A stretch of DNA of 64,000 nt from Aporrectodea caliginosa (GCA_020284085.1 JACEVL010000483.1:837505-901504), one strand, 5' to 3'; numbered from the stretch's first letter, positions 33,424 to 44,590 are shown. Made by a program: numbers and translations. The notes: generated from the letters alone by a model not told the origin.

Positions 33424-34804
33424 CACTGTGTCCGGAAAAATTCCGACCCCCTGAGATACGAATGAGAGAACTAGTAAATTGTCATCAATTTTTAAAATTC
33501 CAAAAACAATTTAATCCTGAAATATTAGTGAACTATAATTTATGTTCAAAATGTCCGCCATTGGCTTCAACACAAGCTACGAGACGCACACGCCACTGAC
33601 TAACGGCAGCATCGACGACCAGTTGATCAAATTCATCCCAAGCATTAACAATTCGCTCACGGAGTTCTTCAATGTTTCTGACCTTTGTCTTGTATACCTT
33701 CTCCTGCATTATTCCCCAAATTTTATAATCAACAGGATTTAAGTCCGGACTGTTTGGAGGCCAAAGATTTGGAGGTATAAAATCTGGAGTCTCCTTTATC
33801 AGCAGTTCGACAGTTTCACGTGCTCGGTGAGCTGGAGCACCATCTTGTTGAAATGTGTAGTAATCTGAATATTGCCTGATATCAGGTAATAATTTTTCCA
33901 ACAACAAAGAATCTCGATAGTAAGCTCCATTTATTTTAACGCCAGGTTCTATGAAATGTATGTCTGTTTTACCAAGAGCAGATACACCAACTGAAACCAT
34001 TGCTGACTGGCTGAATGTTGGGCGAGTACTAAGCAAACGATTAGCTGGGATGTTTTTCTTCCGAGTTCCGGTGGCAACGTACAGACGATCATTTTGACTG
34101 TTCTTTGGTGTGGCGATGGTAAACAACTTTTCGTCTGTAAACCAAATAAAGTTTACCATTTCATCAGGATAGCGATCTAACAAAATCCTTGAACGCTCGA
34201 GCCGTGCTTCCTTGTTGGCTTCTGTTAATTCAGTCGCTCGTCTTTTCTTTAAACACTTTAGATGAAGGTCATTTTTGACAATTTCGTGCACTGAAGTTTT
34301 TGAAATTCCAGTCTCTCGAGCGATTTCTCTTAGCGTTAGATGTGATTGAGGTCGATCTTCTTGACTTAAAACGAGATCCTCAACTTTTTCGATATTTTCA
34401 GTTGTCCGTGCAACTCTCGGTCTACCGCTACCCTTGCGACGCTTACACGATTCGGTTAGATCAATTTTTCGTATAAGGTACTTTAGTCCACCTAATGTCC
34501 AACCCTTGTTCGGAAATTTTTTCAGAAACTTCTTGGCTCCATATTTCTTGTTTTGGCGTAAAAATTTTATAACAATTTTGTCTTCCTCGCTAAACGCCAT
34601 TTTCTTGCAACTTTGTTTACAAAATATAAAACTCAAATACGTCACTATGACGTAAGTTTAAACGGGGCCGTTAATACATTACAAAGAATTTCGTTTGTAA
34701 GTATGTCAAGATGAAAATGCTTTTGTATTTTTTTAAATCGATTATTATCTACTATAGTTTTTTTAACCACATCTGTGGGGGTCGGAATTTTTCCGGACAC
34801 AGTG
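33424..34804 (-). mobile_element. Complete Tc1/mariner-type transposon (DD37D)
   Basis: Perfect 28-bp terminal inverted repeats (33424-33451 and 34777-34804, starting CACTGTGTCCGGAAAAATTC) are flanked by TA on both sides (33422-33423 and 34805-34806), the standard target duplication of this superfamily. The 1381-bp element encodes one open transposase on the minus strand. The ends contain CGGAA...TTCCG, a small palindrome. Confidence 0.97.
33533..34600 (-). CDS. Tc1/mariner-family transposase, DD37D, open
   Basis: This cut-and-paste transposase would bind the element's inverted repeats and excise and insert DNA at TA. I prefer the start MAFSEEDK at 34600 (355 codons) over a Met 15 codons upstream, because the HTH domain begins right after it. 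The N-terminal half carries a paired-like bipartite HTH (about residues 5-115) with GSGRPRVAR between the two parts. The catalytic domain shows Asp in IWFTDEKLF, Asp in FQQDGAPAHRA, and a third Asp in NSPDLNPVDY. There are 37 residues between the second and third, i.e. DD37D rather than DD34E/D. There are no stops or shifts over the full length, so it may be active or recently so. Confidence 0.95.
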   Translation of the reverse strand: MAFSEEDKIVIKFLRQNKKYGAKKFLKKFPNKGWTLGGLKYLIRKIDLTESCKRRKGSGRPRVARTTENIEKVEDLVLSQEDRPQSHLTLREIARETGISKTSVHEIVKNDLHLKCLKKRRATELTEANKEARLERSRILLDRYPDEMVNFIWFTDEKLFTIATPKNSQNDRLYVATGTRKKNIPANRLLSTRPTFSQSAMVSVGVSALGKTDIHFIEPGVKINGAYYRDSLLLEKLLPDIRQYSDYYTFQQDGAPAHRARETVELLIKETPDFIPPNLWPPNSPDLNPVDYKIWGIMQEKVYKTKVRNIEELRERIVNAWDEFDQLVVDAAVSQWRVRLVACVEANGGHFEHKL

Positions 34805-34939
34805 TATATGTAACTTCTTAATTGTCAGCTGTGTAAATTGATCTTAGTATAGCTGTGAACTTAGTTTACTATCGTTTCGAATCTGAAGTCTGGCAATATA
34901 ACAACAAACATAGTTGGATTTGTGAGATTTTGGCAGAGG

Positions 34940-35035
34940 ACTCATTCATTCATATAATTCATTCATTCATTCATTCATCCATTCATTCATTCAGAGAACT
35001 TATTTGGCGCTGCTCCAAGATGCTGTAGCCAGTCT
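34940..35035 (-). repeat. (ATTC)n tract and LINE 3' end remnant
   Basis: ATTCATTC repeats lead into CAGAGAACTTATTTGGCGCT, a diverged form of the GCGCTATATAAAT...GAATG 3' end read on the minus strand. Confidence 0.6.
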
Positions 35036-35544
35036 CGGTTAAAAAGAACTGGTTTAAAATGCTCATGAAAGACGTATGCATGCATAGTAGGGTGCTCCAG
35101 AAAATTAAAAGTTGAAAATTCATTGCTCCCCGGGCATTTTCCCATGCGTCTCATACAGATGAGTCTAAAAATCCAAATTTTAGGCTTTTACATTAAGGCT
35201 AAGCCTTGCCCCCACCACGATGAAGTTTTAACAATATTCGCAATTTTTCGATTGAAAACACAAATTACCGGTATTTAAGTATATATGAAAAAACTAATAT
35301 GTTTCATATTTATTGGCCAGAACATGAAAGGTTGCAAGTACAAATACAAGTACTGAGGTCTTAAGTACCTGTACAAATACTTAAGTATCAAGTACAAGTA
35401 CGAGTACAAGTACTAAGGTGACAAAGGTCTCGAGTACAAGTACGAGTACAAGTACATTTGGCTACTGCAAGAACAAGGATTTACTTCGTTGACAAAGCAA
35501 TGGTGTATAGCCACATGCACTCATTTATAATTTTGCTTTTTTAA

Positions 35545-36040
35545 AGAAATATAATGGATGTGAGCATCTTGTCACTCAGATTCGATCGAAACTGTTTTAA
35601 TATTAAACTAAACACACTCTCAACCGGAGTGCTAGATGCAGGCACACTCACAACTCTAAACGCTGGTTTGTCAAGAACAGTTTTGCTGCATTCCAAACGT
35701 CCAAACAATCAATTTCATCAAAGTCATCATGGGCTCTGATATTCAACCAGGTTGTCACTTGTGATGATAAGGTGCTCGGTTTCACAGGAGATCGTGTACA
35801 GTAGTGACCAAATAGCTTAGACTTTTTGATGCATGAGGTCTGCAGTTTCGGTTGCTGCAACCGTATCTGTGGTTATCACTGCCAAAATGAGACGTTTTTG
35901 TAGTACCTGCTCCACCACTGCCAAAGAAACTTAATGTAGTCCCCAACAAAGCAAGTGTCTCATTCACATAAGACATAATCATATCTGCACACATTAAATA
36001 AGAACATACTAGTTGTCTTTGACTATTGGAGCAACACAAA
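35545..36040 (-). pseudogene. hAT transposase C-terminus (dimerisation region) remnant
   Basis: Minus-strand frames give WLNIRAHDDFDEIDCLDVWN and, across a frame change, CxxSSTPVESVFS...RSNLSDKMLTSIIFLK. SSTP[AV]ER[VS]FS followed by R..L....V..L.FLK is the conserved C-terminal block of hAT transposases. Stops and frame changes show it is dead. Confidence 0.7.
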
Positions 36041-36894
36041 GAAAATGCCTTAATAAGCGTTTATTGGTAGAAGAAAATGCCTTAATTACCCTTTTTTACT
36101 TAAAACAGAAAAGTGATTCGCAAATGACTACTTAAGTGGCCTAACTAAGCGCGTTTGATACGCCTATCATCTTCGATATGACGGCGTCGTTAAATAAACG
36201 ATATTAAGTAGGCCTAAGCGCTTTTGATACAGATTACAATGTTTCCTTAACAGAGCTATATGCACCATCTCGCACACGCAGCGGAATATGTTTTCTAGAG
36301 GAATATAAGTAAAAAGTAAGTAAGTAAGTGTGTTCTTTATTAAACGCTGGCAAACGCACGGCGCTGTAGGCCTACATACAAAGTTATACAAAGTTATCAA
36401 ATAGTAGCGAAAAAGTTAGTAAATAGTAAACTAAAAAACACTATATGGCTTAGCTGTACAACATCCTAGCCAGGAAACCACGCCTGGTAAGGGAATCAAA
36501 TCTAGAAAGAACACGGTTATGTGAGCGTGGGCGCAAATCATGACCAGTATATAGGACAGGGGGTAGTAGGTAATGAAGGATATGTCCGGGATTATTTAAG
36601 ATATTTCTAAAAGGTCATGGTCGGCTTTTTTACAGATTCCCCGTTACCCGTTACTACCATGGTAGGCATATAGAACACAGAAGAACATAGAAAACTCACA
36701 ATTTTCACAAGTGAGCCCCATTCACACATGAATTCCATGTATAAGCCATAGGTTCAGTGGTTTATTGGTAGAAGTTCTATAATACAATTCATAAAATGCA
36801 TTATTTCTGTGAATAAGCTGGTATCCCTATCGCGGCTTTCGTAGGCCCTATGGTGCTGAGAAAGTTCGACGACTTACATTTACAGTACTCGATA

Positions 36895-37065
36895 GAGCTC
36901 AAATGATTTGTTAGTCACTGCTTTCCTCTCCGTATGGAGTCTTTGCAAGTGTTTAACAAAGTCAAATGATGTGCCAGTTGTTTTCTGAAATGATAGTGTT
37001 CTCACTGCAAAACTTGCACTTAGCAGAAGTAGCATTTCCCATAAGAGAGTAAAATTATCATAACC
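36895..37065 (-). pseudogene. BED-type zinc finger remnant of a hAT transposase
   Basis: The minus strand reads ATSAKCKFCSENTIISE in one frame, then TTGTSFDFVKHLQRLHTERK in the next. Together these show the C-x2-C and H-x4-H spacing of a BED finger, the DNA-binding N-terminus of many hAT transposases. A single frameshift lies in between. Confidence 0.7.
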
Positions 37066-37638
37066 AAACTTAACCGCTCTAGGAATATTAGTATTTTTAT
37101 TGTTAGCATTATCACAGTCCGTGGTCGCTATTTTAGCAAGACAACAGGAAGAAATTCTGATCAAGATGCGGTCCATACAGAACTGCCAAAATATTCAATA
37201 TCCAGAACGTAAGAATTAATGACTTAAAGGAAAGACAAAGCTTACTGGTAAAGTATCCGAGTGCCTGTAGAAATGTCATTTGTGTCCAAGTACTTAGGTC
37301 TCAAGTACGAGTACATAAAAGTACTTAAAGACTGTACTCAAATTGCACTTGAGTACAAGTACAAGTAACAATACTACACCTCTGCATATAATAGTTCACA
37401 AAAGAAGTTAATCATCATGAAAATAATTACGTTTTTCCTCAATGATATTGCCGATTTTAAGCAAATTCGCATATTTTAACATATTCTAAAATTTTTGTGC
37501 CGGGGGCAAGGCTTAACCTTTTTCAATTGGTCTGAAAATTGGAACAGTTGAACAAAGTGATAAATGGAATGGGAAAATCGCCGGGGAGCAGTATTTTTAT
37601 GAACTTTTTAAAAATGCATTACATTCTGGAGCACCCTA

Positions 37639-37999
37639 ATATGCATTAGGGTGCTCCAGTTATAAGTCCCTAGTTATAAGAACACGCAAGTCTGCCAAAA
37701 TACTGTAAAGGGACGACGTTGCATCTCCAACGTTTCTGCAAAGAAAAAACGGTTCACATCGAGACGCAGAATAAATATTTCCGCGGCCAGGCCCAGCCAA
37801 ACCTCAGATGGCATAGTAGAGCTCCCATAAGTAGCTACGAGCATTCCCAACCAGCACCGCAACCTCCGCCACTGATCGTACTCTGTCAGTGCCAGTCCCA
37901 AGCCTGGATGAAGGAGGAGGGCGACGATAATGATCTTTGTTATCACACAGTATCGTTAAACTGAAACTAGAAAGAGAGCCAGACAACGTGACGAATTCG
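37639..37999. other. Second inverted hAT end, then unrecognised sequence
   Basis: TAGGGTGCTCCAG at 37647-37659 faces the end at 37626-37638, making a near-palindrome with an 8-bp centre. Its partner end was not found, so it may be a truncated second element. Confidence 0.5.
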
Positions 38000-38600
38000 C
38001 CGTTGTCTGGTTCTCTCCTTCAACTTGCTGCATCAACTTCAACTTCCTCCATCCAGCAACATCATTCTCGGTCTTCCTCTTGCTTTCTTGCCCTCCATTC
38101 TACCCTCAATCATAGTCCTTAGGAGGAAGTCTCCCCTCATAATGTGGAAAACCATTTTCTCTGTCGGCTTCTTATTATTCCTATCAGGAATCTTTTTCGT
38201 CCTCCATGTGTAATATATCTTCATTTGTCCTGTGTTCCATCCAGCTGACTCTTTCCATCCTTCGCCATGTCCACATCTCGAAGCCCTCTAATCTTCTGAT
38301 GTCTTCCTTTCCGAGTCCATGTTTCAGAGCCGTATAGCACCACACTCCATATCATAGACTTGATAATTCGTTTCTTCAGATTCTTATTTAGCTTTCCTCT
38401 CATTAATTGCTTTCTTTAATAGAAGGCATCTTTCCCCATAGCTATTCTTCTCTTTATTTCTACATGACACTTTTCATCATTTGTGATCATACTTCCTAGG
38501 TAACAGAATTTGCCGACTTGTTCCAGTTCCTTACCATCTATAGTGATCTTTACTGTTGCTTCCTTTCCTTTTGCTTCCTTTCCTTTGCTTATAGACTAGG
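38000..38600 (-). pseudogene. RTE-like LINE, C-terminal part of a copy split by an insertion
   Basis: The minus strand encodes EATVKITIDGKELEQVGKFC, YLGSMITNDEKCHVEIKRRI, LMRGKLNKNLKKRIIKSMIW, SVVLYGSETWTRKGR, then MVFHIMRGDFLLRTMIEGRM and GKKARGRPRMMLLDGGS. The order matches the RTE copy at 14510-16086. Its upstream part is at 41546-41840, beyond a 3-kb insertion. Several frameshifts are present. Confidence 0.82.
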
Positions 38601-38738
38601 CTTGGAATCTCAAAACGACACTGTTAGAAGCAAATCATGTAACAATTTGCTAACCGGTGTTTCTAGACTAATTTGACCCTGCTGAAAACGAAAATCGCTG
38701 TTAGCAACCTGGATTTTGAGCGGTTGCATGGGAAAACA

Positions 38739-39705
38739 AGATGGCGGACAAAATGGTGGCCATGTACCTTCAAATTGCTATAAGTGAAGTTTTGTATGTG
38801 ATGGAAACATGATTTTAGAGTCTAAATTAACATTTTCAGGGTCAAGGAATGTGATGGAACTAAAAACACACAAGTAGCTCTGTCAGAAAAACAAAATGGC
38901 GGACAAAATGGCGGTCATTATCTTCAAATGGCTATAAGTGAAGTATTGTATGTGATGGAAACCTAATTTCAGAGTCTAAATTAACATTTTCAGGGTCAAA
39001 GAATGCGATGGAACTAAAGACAAATACGTAGCACTGCCAGGAAACCAATATGGCGGACAAAATGGCGGACAAAATGGCGGCCAGAATCTTCAGATGACTA
39101 TAATTGAAGTCGTGTATGTGATGGAAACCTGATTTTAGAGTATAAATTAACATTATCGGGGTCAAGGAATGCGATGGAACTAAAAACACATATGTAGAAG
39201 TGTCAGGAAGCCAAAATGGCGGACAAAATGGCGGGAATTATCTTCAAACATAGCCTATAAGTTAAGCATTGTATGTGATGGAAACATAATTTTAGAGTCT
39301 AAATTAACATTTTTGTGGTTAAGAACTACCATGGAAATAAAAACACATACATAGCCCTTCCAGAAAACCAAAATGGCGGACAAAATGGCGGCCATTATCT
39401 TCAAATTGCTATAAGTGAGGTATTGTATGTGATGGTAACCTGATTTTAGAGTCTAAATTAACATTTTTGGGGTTAAGAACTACTATGGAACTAAAGACAC
39501 ATACATAGCCCTTCCAGGAAACCAAAATGGCGGACAAAATGGCGGCCATTATGTTCAAAATGCTATTAGTGAGGTATTGTATGTGATGGTAACCTGATTT
39601 TAGAGTCTAAATTAACATTTTCGGGGTCAAGGAATGTGATGAAACTAAAGACACATAATGTAGCACTACCAGAAAACCAAAATGGCGGACAAAATGGCAG
39701 CCAGT
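38739..39705 (+). repeat. Tandem array, about 155-bp units with paired ATGGCGG motifs
   Basis: Seven units at about 38739, 38889, 39043, 39209, 39366, 39520 and 39677 each contain AAAATGGCGGACAAAATGGC, then TATAAGTGAAGTATTGTATG and ATTTTAGAGTCTAAATTAAC. One unit has a third ATGGCGG. AAnATGGCGG resembles the core recognised by the zinc-finger protein YY1. The array lies inside the insertion that splits the RTE LINE. Confidence 0.9.
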
Positions 39706-39822
39706 CTGGAGTTGTTTTCTTGGTCAAAGAATACCAAAAAGTAACATTCTATATGTACATTGAGGTTGTTATTGCAGTGAAACCGTCATTTTGTACATCA
39801 GAGGTTCTTAACAGGAGTTTCG

Positions 39823-39840
39823 CGACACACTAGTGTGTCG
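39823..39840. repeat. 18-bp perfect palindrome
   Basis: CGACACACTAGTGTGTCG is its own reverse complement, and GTGTGTCGC recurs just downstream (39851). It sits between the tandem array and the PIN-like coding remnant. Confidence 0.8.
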
Positions 39841-39967
39841 CATAAACATGGTGTGTCGCAAAAAATTGGTGTGGCCAATTCTCACAGCATATGTCCGTTA
39901 CACTGACTTACTTTAACAGTTCAGCACTTTAGCTGTGAGAATTCGTAGCACTCTATATGTCTAGATT

Positions 39968-41548
39968 CTATTTTATTTTATCGCAATCTGGGGCGGCCAT
40001 GATGTTTACCTTATTTTTGCATACACGGTATACACGTTTGCGACCGCGCCGATGAAAACTGTTACCCATTACTGTTATAACAGACTGTAACATTCGAAAT
40101 GGACAACATCCAGTTATGGCATGAAAAGCCAATATATTTCTCCTTATTTGATCCTCCATACTTAGAGCAATTGTATGAATTGGAATTAACTTCCGCTTTG
40201 CTGATGTTCCTGCCATCACCCACACTTCATCACATTTGAAGCGTTGATAGTGATGCAGCAACAGCAGAATCACGTCAGTATCCCATGCGCAAACGACTAT
40301 AGCTTTCAGGTACATGTCTGGAAAGCATGCACAATTATTCTGGTATCAGCTTCTTCGTGTGTTGCTGCCAAGGTTGACACTTAAGACCCGGCAGTAGACA
40401 ATGCCTTATCTTCGTCCACAAAACCATCAGCAACAACTGCATATCTATTGCCATATGTGACTGTTGAGAGCTGAACGGATGGGAATGCAGCTAGATCAGC
40501 CTTGTTTTCAGGCATAGCAAGAAAATTCAGCCAATTTCCCGGCAAAGAAACACTTCGGCACTGTTTGCAGTGACGGATTGGTCGTAATGTCTTACACCGC
40601 TTTTGTCTGGTTCCACTTTTTACTGACAATGCCATTGAATGCCTAATATCGATCGAAGACAATATCGTTTCTCTTGTAGCCAATCGAAAGTTTCTTCACA
40701 TGTGTAACCACTGTATCTGCCAGGTCACCAAGTGTCTTTGCTTTCGCAGGTTTCCCTGTTGCTTTGCTTGTGCCATTGCTTGTTCATTAAATGTGTTGCC
40801 TCTGTTAGGGAAATGCTGACCCTGACATGCTACTTTTTCAGAGAGTGTCTGCAACATCGAGGCCTTATATCGAACGTTCTCATGCATATTGCCTTCAGCA
40901 TACACCAAAGCCACTGGTTTTGAGAGAAGTTCATGGCACAGTGCTGTTGCAAGATCCACGGGACGATCGTCTGCATGATTGTGCTGTGACGAGTCGCTGC
41001 ATGATATCGCGATCTCCCTTTACAATTTTATCGGTGTTTCTTTTCTTGGTTGAAGAACACTTCTTGTACAAGTCGTGAAATGTAGGAGCATTGCTCTTCT
41101 TCTAGGGATCATTGAATTTCTCATAACAGTTCCAGTGTCATTGAAACAAAGTCTATCATTAACAAATTTTGCAACTTTATCATGTCCATATTTCTTTGCA
41201 TTAAGAAGTGAATCAAGCATTGCTGATATTGCAACGTCTTTTGTTACTGCATTCTGAAGTAGTGTTTCTTTATGCCATGCTATCGTTTTGTTGAACAGAC
41301 AAAGCAGTGATTCTTCATCACCTTCGTCCCATTTCTGTCGAGAGAGTAAATTCTTTGTAAGTTTCATCAGGAAGCGGTACGTCAAACAAATCTATTGTTT
41401 TCCTCTGGATACGAGAACGCAAATGGAACGACAGTGCATGCCCATTGATGAAGTATATTATTGTCGTTTGCTAGGCCAGTTATTCCACCAGCCTCCTTAC
41501 AGGTGCCAAATAGCCATTCTTTTGCATGGTCTGCATCAACCTGATTGA
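39968..41548 (-). pseudogene. Multi-copy PIN-like protein (HEEADTR family) remnant
   Basis: Minus-strand frames give, in order: KEWLFGTCKEAGGITGLAND; RFLMKLTKNLLSRQKWDEGD; NAKKYGHDKVAKFVNDRLCF; ENVRYKASMLQTLSEKVACQ; RQKRCKTLRPIRHCKQCRSV with LPGNWLNFLAMPENKADLAA; GNRYAVVADGFVDEDKALST; ATHEEADTRIIVHA; WDTDVILLLLHHYQRFKCDE; VWVMAGTSAKRKLIPIHTIA; ILAFHAITGC. HEEADTR plus DTDV...LLHH and A.TGC is a signature I know from high-copy, presumably mobile invertebrate genes with a PIN-nuclease-like acidic core. At least four stops or shifts interrupt it. Its exact transposon class is unclear to me. Confidence 0.75.
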
Positions 41549-41840
41549 TCTTTGTCTTTTTGGTGTTTATTTTCATATCGTACTCCTTCAAGATCTTATT
41601 TAGCCGATCCATCATTTTCTGTAGCCCATTTTGGCTACCTGACAGCATTGCCTGGTCATCTGCGAATCTTAGTGCTTTTGTCAATCTTCCTCCTACCTTA
41701 ACACCCTCCTTCACCTCTTCCATCGCCCAATTGCTCAATGTAGATGTTAGAGTATTGGTGACAGCGGACACCCTTGTTGTACTCGTCGTAATCCTCTACC
41801 TATCACTCATGGTTCTGAAAATGCTGTTTGTCACGCCTAT
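41546..41840 (-). pseudogene. RTE-like LINE, catalytic part of the split copy
   Basis: The minus strand reads RRVQQGCPLSPILSNIYI (block B), GGRLTKALRFADDQAMLSGS (FADD catalytic box) and LKEYDMKINTKKTK, where it breaks into the PIN-like insertion. The missing continuation is found at 38000-38600. The copy is 5'-truncated near 41840. Confidence 0.85.
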
Positions 41841-42404
41841 AATGCGAGATAGAAGACCTGCCAAAGCTGGAAAAGCAAAACTGAGTTCTATCATTCTATG
41901 TTGCATTGGATAAGCTTGAATGTCTGAATATAATTAATAGGCAAAAGCTGCATGTTTCTATTACAAGTAGTAAAAAATCTAAAATGTTTTAAATAGTAAA
42001 AACTATAATTTTGAAGGTTAAGATCTCTGCTCCTAATTCTGAGAGATAGCGGGCTATAGTTAACCAAAACTATGACTCTGCCTGCGTCACTAGACCTGGC
42101 CTCGCAAGCATAATAAATTGGAGTGTATTATACGCCTCTAAATGAAATTTACATAAAAAAAACTGCTTAAGATAAATATTTACTGACATGGTCACTGCAT
42201 AACAATCGATAAATTATGGTCTAAAGGGAATGCTAAATTAGTTGTTTTTTTAAAGGGAATCTGAGTAAAATTGAATTTTTTTAGCAAAAACTCTACAAAA
42301 GGTCTTAGAATTCTATAACTGACACAAGAAAGAATATGAATATATAGAAAGTGTTCCGGCTTAACGACACTTTTTCAGATCGAAGATGATTAGTGTCGGA
42401 GGCA
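41841..42404. other. No recognisable gene
   Basis: AT-rich sequence with no supported feature. Confidence 0.45.
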
Positions 42405-42557
42405 GAAAGCAACCTCGTACTCCACGTTTAAATTGCGACCGAGCCACCCGCAGTAAAGATCCGAGAAATTAATCTCTGATAAACCGACCCGACCGGGAAG
42501 CGAACCCGGGGCGCCGGCGTGACGAGCGGGCACCAACCCACTCGGCCACTCAGGATC
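42405..42557 (-). mobile_element. tRNA-derived SINE, family 2, inverted copy
   Basis: CCGACCCGACCGGGAAGCGA (B-box complement) and CAACCCACTCGGCCACTCAG (A-box complement) match the SINE at 28186-28364 in reverse. CGACCGAGCCACCCGCAGTA and GAGAAATTAATCTCTGATAA also agree. Confidence 0.9.
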
Positions 42558-43351
42558 TCTATGAATATATAACTGACACAAGAATATATATAACTGACAC
42601 AAGAATATATATAGGCCTAACTGAGACAAGAAAGAATATGAATATATAAAGAACGATTTTTGACACAATGTCATGCTGTCACGCACTATGAGTGCGACCA
42701 ACGCAAATGAACTTTCCGACCTTGTGCATCTTTGTGCATTTTGGTAGCCACGCCAACTATACGTGTACGCTGTATTTATACCGGTTTGTTAGTCCATGTT
42801 GTCTTAGGTACCCACGAACCTTGTGGTGCATGTCGCCACACACGCGCACGCACACACACGCACGGACACAACACATTCATTTAGGCCTAATGATAACAAG
42901 TTGACAAACAGAACCAGGTACAATTATAAGGAAATGGAAATAGGCCTAATAGGCCTAATAAAGAAGACTATTGAACAGTTGGAGGTTCTATCAGATTTTC
43001 GTAGTAGGGACATAGCGACGGCCCAGTAGGCTACTCGCGGGAGAAAGTTCTTCTAGCCATTTTTCAATAAATAGAAGTCGTGTGGACTTGGGCGTAGCCG
43101 CGTAGGTTGTACCGACGCTTCACGACTGCTGGAAACAGGCCTAGTAACACATGGGTTGCGCTCCATATTACCCCGTTGCAGTAGGCTAGCAGACCTTCAG
43201 CCGCCCCCGACCAACACCACCGCTCCCAGTGACTTCAGTGGTAGGAAGCCCATACGTTGTAGTTTCTGCAGAAAGCGATCGAGTGTGGTGCGAGCCACAC
43301 TATGCTGCCTGGAGCGGCATACAAGAGGCTGGAAAAAGTAGTCGCTCTGGT
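42558..43351. other. No supported gene
   Basis: It contains tandem ATATAACTGACACAAGAAT repeats (42563-42650) and a short CACACGCACG run near 42840. Overlapping small frames near 43160-43340 have no recognised domain. Confidence 0.45.
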
Positions 43352-43361
43352 CTGCACGGTG

Positions 43362-44140
43362 GTGACCCGTCAAAACAGCCCCGTCAAAACAGCCCCATGA
43401 CCAAAATAGCCCCATAAAAATCGCCAACCGACAAAATAGTCCCGTCAAAATCGCCCCGTTAAAACAGCCCCGTCAAAATAGCCCCGTCGTAAACGCCAAC
43501 GACAAAAAAACAGTTTGAAAATGTATTCAACATTCAACAAGATTTATTCATTTAAAAGAATGAGACTACAAGCATGGAATGTTAATTTTTTTTCTACGAA
43601 ACGCGAACAAAAGTTTCTAGTAGTTAGGTAATAATTCTGACCATCTAAAATGAAAGCGAATGTCAATGTATTAAGTAAGAGCCTAGATAGCCTACTAAGA
43701 TTATGCTATATTGCGCGAAGGTATAGTATTCCAGAATTGCAGTAGCGCCATAATTTTCACTGACAGTTTGCAACCGGCGGTTTAACTTAACGTACTTCGC
43801 CTTGGATGCTTCCAAATGTCTAAACCCTGAATTATAACGGCCGATAGCGATTTCTACACTTCTTTCCGAAACTGGTCTATTAGTTTATACACAGAAGGAC
43901 CGTTCAAGGACGGTGGCAGTCTAAAGTCTGCTGGAAAGCCCTATGCCAGGCTTCGACGGATTTATTCGTCCGAGGTACCGTAACGCAAGAGTTGTTCGCT
44001 CACAGGGGCTATTTTGACGGGGCTGTTTTGACGGGTATTTTGTCGGTTGGCGATTTTGACGGGGCTATTTTGGTCATGGGCGATTTTGACGGGGCTGTTT
44101 TGACGGCGCTATTTTGACCGGACTATTTTGACGGGGTGCC
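43362..44140. mobile_element. MULE-like MITE with direct-repeat-built inverted ends
   Basis: The left 125 bp are repeats of GTCAAAACAGCCCC / GTCAAAATAGCCCC; the right 137 bp (44003-44140) are the inverted equivalent GGGGCTATTTTGAC. CTGCACGGTG flanks both sides (43352-43361 and 44141-44150), a 9-10-bp duplication as made by Mutator-like transposases. The 510-bp core is non-coding. The architecture is the same as the unrelated element at 5200-5885. Confidence 0.88.
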
Positions 44141-44394
44141 CTGCACGGTGTGCTCCTAGCGGCGTTCCATGGAGCGCTTGTGGCAGACCGTGCGTTCTGC
44201 GAACCATCAGCGCATGGAGAGAGCCAGAGCAAGTCCCCAGGACATGGGTAATGTGTGAGGAAGCTCGGCGGTCGTCTGGGATGGTGACTCACAGGATGAC
44301 CATTGAGGCCACCCGTTCGATATCGCAGAATGGCGGTGGGTCTTCCACATTTCCGCGGCGGGTGATCGCGGGTCTTAATCTGCTTGAGTCGTAT

Positions 44395-44590
44395 GTTGTC
44401 CTGAGTGGCCCACGTCGCCAGACTCTCGAGCTCTCATCGAATTATCATCGCTGCTCCGACATTTGAGGACTGACCTTCTCTCTATTTCTTTTGACCAGTT
44501 CTGCCAGCGCCTGAAAACCTCTCTCTTTACCAGTGAAGACACTGGCCCGGGCTGGAGCGCTGTATAAATACTCGATTACTATAGACAGGT
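44395..44590 (+). pseudogene. Possible LINE C-terminal remnant
   Basis: A + strand frame reads TDLLSISFDQFCQRLKTSLF then TSEDTGPGWSAV and a stop. F..RLKT.LF is a common end of LINE reverse-transcriptase proteins. No upstream RT block is visible. Confidence 0.45.

Larger units (their letters stand above)
35088..37638 (-). mobile_element. Decayed hAT transposon
   Basis: Ends TAGGGTGCTCCAG (35088-35100) and CTGGAGCACCCTA (37626-37638) are inverted. Subterminal blocks also mirror: CATTGCTCCCCGGGC with GCCGGGGAGCAGTA, and GGCTAAGCCTTGCCCCC with GGGGGCAAGGCTTAACC. AAGTAC-rich repeats lie inside both ends (35335-35460 and 37285-37370). The inside encodes hAT transposase remnants on the minus strand. 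ATATGCAT (37639-37646) separates this end from a second TAGGGTGCTCCAG; the left flank is similar but not identical. Confidence 0.75.

Noticed and set aside
35554..36400. Small + and - frames within the 35-37.6 kb element taken as genes
   Set aside because: They fit as pieces of one decayed minus-strand hAT transposase rather than separate genes.
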